A DNA stretch of 23,202 bases from a virus. Where the stretch lies: positions 1 through 23,202 of IMG/VR virus record IMGVR_UViG_3300044613_000702; one strand, given 5' to 3'. This document shows, in pieces, positions 21,829-23,202 of the stretch. Both the position numbers and the translations under genes were made by a program. Under the pieces are notes generated by a model. The model was not told where the DNA came from. It searched no databases and saw only the letters and a list, made by a program, of their open reading frames with translations. How positions within the stretch are numbered: position 1 is the first letter of the stretch; every line of letters begins with the position of its first letter.

Positions 21829-23202
21829 AGCTGTACACGTTTTTTATTTACCGTGTCGATGTGAAATTTATGTTTAACTGATTCGTATAACGCATTGCCG
21901 TAGTCCTCACGCATAGCAGGGCTTTCAATCATTCGCTTGATTTGTTTGTACCAATCCTTATGGCTTCGGTTAGGTTCAACTGGCACATAGTTGCTGCCGT
22001 TGTAGTGCGGCTGATAGGGATGGATATTTGATACGATGCACGGCTTCTTCTTGAATCCTGCCTCTGCAAGTTTCAAAGGCGACTTGCATTTGTTGAACTC
22101 GTTTTCTTTAAGCGGCACAAGGCACACATCCATTTCGTCTAACAGGTAGCCATAGTTGTATATGTCCTTGCCCCATATACGCCTGTACTTTTCGTTAGTC
22201 GTGATGTTGGTCGTTTCGTATTTCTTTAACTCGGCTGCATAGTCAGGCGATAGGCAGTTGTAGTTGTTTGTAAATACCTTTTCGTACTTGTACGATTCCT
22301 GCGCCTGCATCGGTATTGGTCGTTCTTCATACACGCCGTTGATAAGAAATGCCTGCTTCTGTCCATTGCTGAACCCACCATATACAATCTGATACTTGCC
22401 ATTTATTGACAAGTCATCGTGAAGCCTTTCCATCCCATCAGCCATCATTTGTATGTCGGGCAAGTGACAGATGCCGCCCTGCCATCCTACACGCACAAGG
22501 TCTGATTCCGTTGCCGTACTGCTCCATTGCGGTTGGTCAGGATTGATGCCGTTCGGTAATACCTCAACATTGCTGTTGTAGTTCTTTATCTTGTCTGCAA
22601 GGTATGATGTCGTTGTGGTCACATAGTCTGCCGCTCGTATCGTGTCCACCACTCTGTTTGATTCTTCTCTGTTGTAGGCGTAGTATAGAACGTGGTCGTG
22701 TGGCAGTACCCAGTAATCGTCAATATCGTACAACACCTTGCACCCTGCCTGCTTGGCTGTGTTGATTACGTGTACAGGGTTGATTGACCTCGATGCCTGC
22801 CTTGTGATGACTAACAACTGATAGCTCTTAAAAAAATCTGCTTTCGCTTGGTCTATTGTGTTGATTAGCGTGATGTCGATGTGCTTGTAGTTGTCTGCGA
22901 TATGGTGTGCAGGGATAAGGCAGCGATGGTACTCTACGCCCGATTCAGGTACGTTGCGAAGCATCAGCACCTTGTATGGTTGGTTGTTCATATAGTCTTT
23001 GATTTGTCTTTTGCTTTTCTTTAGCGAGAAGTGGATGGCTGATGTCGGGATGCCTGTTTCTCTGTGCAACTTGCGAATTGAACCCTCTGCGATATAGTGC
23101 TGCAATATCCGTGCATCGTAGGGGTACTTCCCGATGATGCCGTAACTTTTTTCTTGCTCTTGGATGTAGTCTTGGATGCCTGCTTCGTCATAGGTTGTTG
23201 GT
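21801..23202 (-). CDS. HTH domain fused in frame to a GT4-like glycosyltransferase, 5' end outside the window
   Basis: The frame is open from the window edge (codon at 23201-23199) to TGA at 21801, giving 466 visible residues. The first about 70 visible residues read as a sigma-region-4/HTH-like domain: DARILQHYIAEGSIRKLHRE, then TGIPTSAIHFSLKKSKRQIK. From ATG 22991 a glycosyltransferase begins: QPYKVLMLRNVPESGVEYHR, then GCKVLYDIDDYW, VEVLPNGINPDQ, VGWQGGICHLPD and KCKSPLKLAEAGFKKKPCIV, in the order expected of a GT-B (GT4-like) enzyme with C-terminal donor-site residues. No stop separates the two parts. An independent start at 22991 is possible but lacks a clear ribosome site. It would transfer a sugar to an unknown acceptor. 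The glycosyltransferase call is firm; the fusion needs the upstream sequence to confirm. Confidence 0.8.
   Translation of the reverse strand, partial: PTTYDEAGIQDYIQEQEKSYGIIGKYPYDARILQHYIAEGSIRKLHRETGIPTSAIHFSLKKSKRQIKDYMNNQPYKVLMLRNVPESGVEYHRCLIPAHHIADNYKHIDITLINTIDQAKADFFKSYQLLVITRQASRSINPVHVINTAKQAGCKVLYDIDDYWVLPHDHVLYYAYNREESNRVVDTIRAADYVTTTTSYLADKIKNYNSNVEVLPNGINPDQPQWSSTATESDLVRVGWQGGICHLPDIQMMADGMERLHDDLSINGKYQIVYGGFSNGQKQAFLINGVYEERPIPMQAQESYKYEKVFTNNYNCLSPDYAAELKKYETTNITTNEKYRRIWGKDIYNYGYLLDEMDVCLVPLKENEFNKCKSPLKLAEAGFKKKPCIVSNIHPYQPHYNGSNYVPVEPNRSHKDWYKQIKRMIESPAMREDYGNALYESVKHKFHIDTVNKKRVQLWNFIVNGY

Noticed and set aside
1-23202. Integrase, tRNA genes, CRISPR arrays, diversity-generating retroelement, insertion sequences
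   Set aside because: Looked for and not seen. The variable fibre tips have no reverse transcriptase or template-repeat signal nearby.

Overview
The window is one continuous block of tailed-phage (or prophage) late genes, and every supported gene lies on the minus strand. Transcription therefore runs from base 23202 down to base 1. The protein families (terminase pair, HK97-type capsid set, XkdF-like protease, tape measure, a large baseplate protein with a YDDIPF motif, fibres with GTSGQVL/SSGGVP motifs) look like those of phages infecting Bacteroidetes/Flavobacteriia. Most starts lack a Shine-Dalgarno sequence, which also fits such hosts. The standard genetic code is used and TGA is a common stop. 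No integrase, tRNA, CRISPR array, insertion sequence or host gene is visible, so lifestyle cannot be judged.

Layout in transcription order: (1) 23202-18825, an accessory glycan module: an HTH-glycosyltransferase ORF (5' end outside the window), two small CxxC proteins, a methyltransferase-GT2 fusion, a short DegT-type aminotransferase and a NeuD/PglD-type acyltransferase. (2) 18822-17250, terminase small and large subunits. (3) 17253-8397, tail genes: a tail assembly chaperone with an in-phase T_TTT_TTT slippery site and a long -1-frame extension, a gp10-like protein, two large tail/baseplate proteins, fibre A, a small unknown protein and the tape measure. (4) 8404-2276, head genes: XkdF-like protease, scaffold, major capsid protein, a beta-rich structural protein, a strong terminator, a small unknown protein, a portal with a long C-terminal extension and a connector. 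(5) 2282-1, a possible 45-aa gene, a tail-completion-like protein, fibre B, a membrane/coiled-coil protein and an M15 peptidase endolysin cut by the window edge.

Genes are tightly packed, with many ATGA stop/start overlaps that imply translational coupling. No stretch of more than about 90 bases lacks a gene.

The strongest new observations are: the probable programmed -1 frameshift, which explains the otherwise empty 16512-16626 region; a fixed leader TTCTATTTA-N5-ATG in front of four structural genes, with a fifth copy inside a hairpin; a 19-residue tandem repeat shared by the C-termini of two unrelated proteins, each directly upstream of a fibre gene with the same N-terminal domain; and the in-frame HTH-glycosyltransferase ORF. 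All family assignments come from reading the sequence by eye; none was checked against a database.
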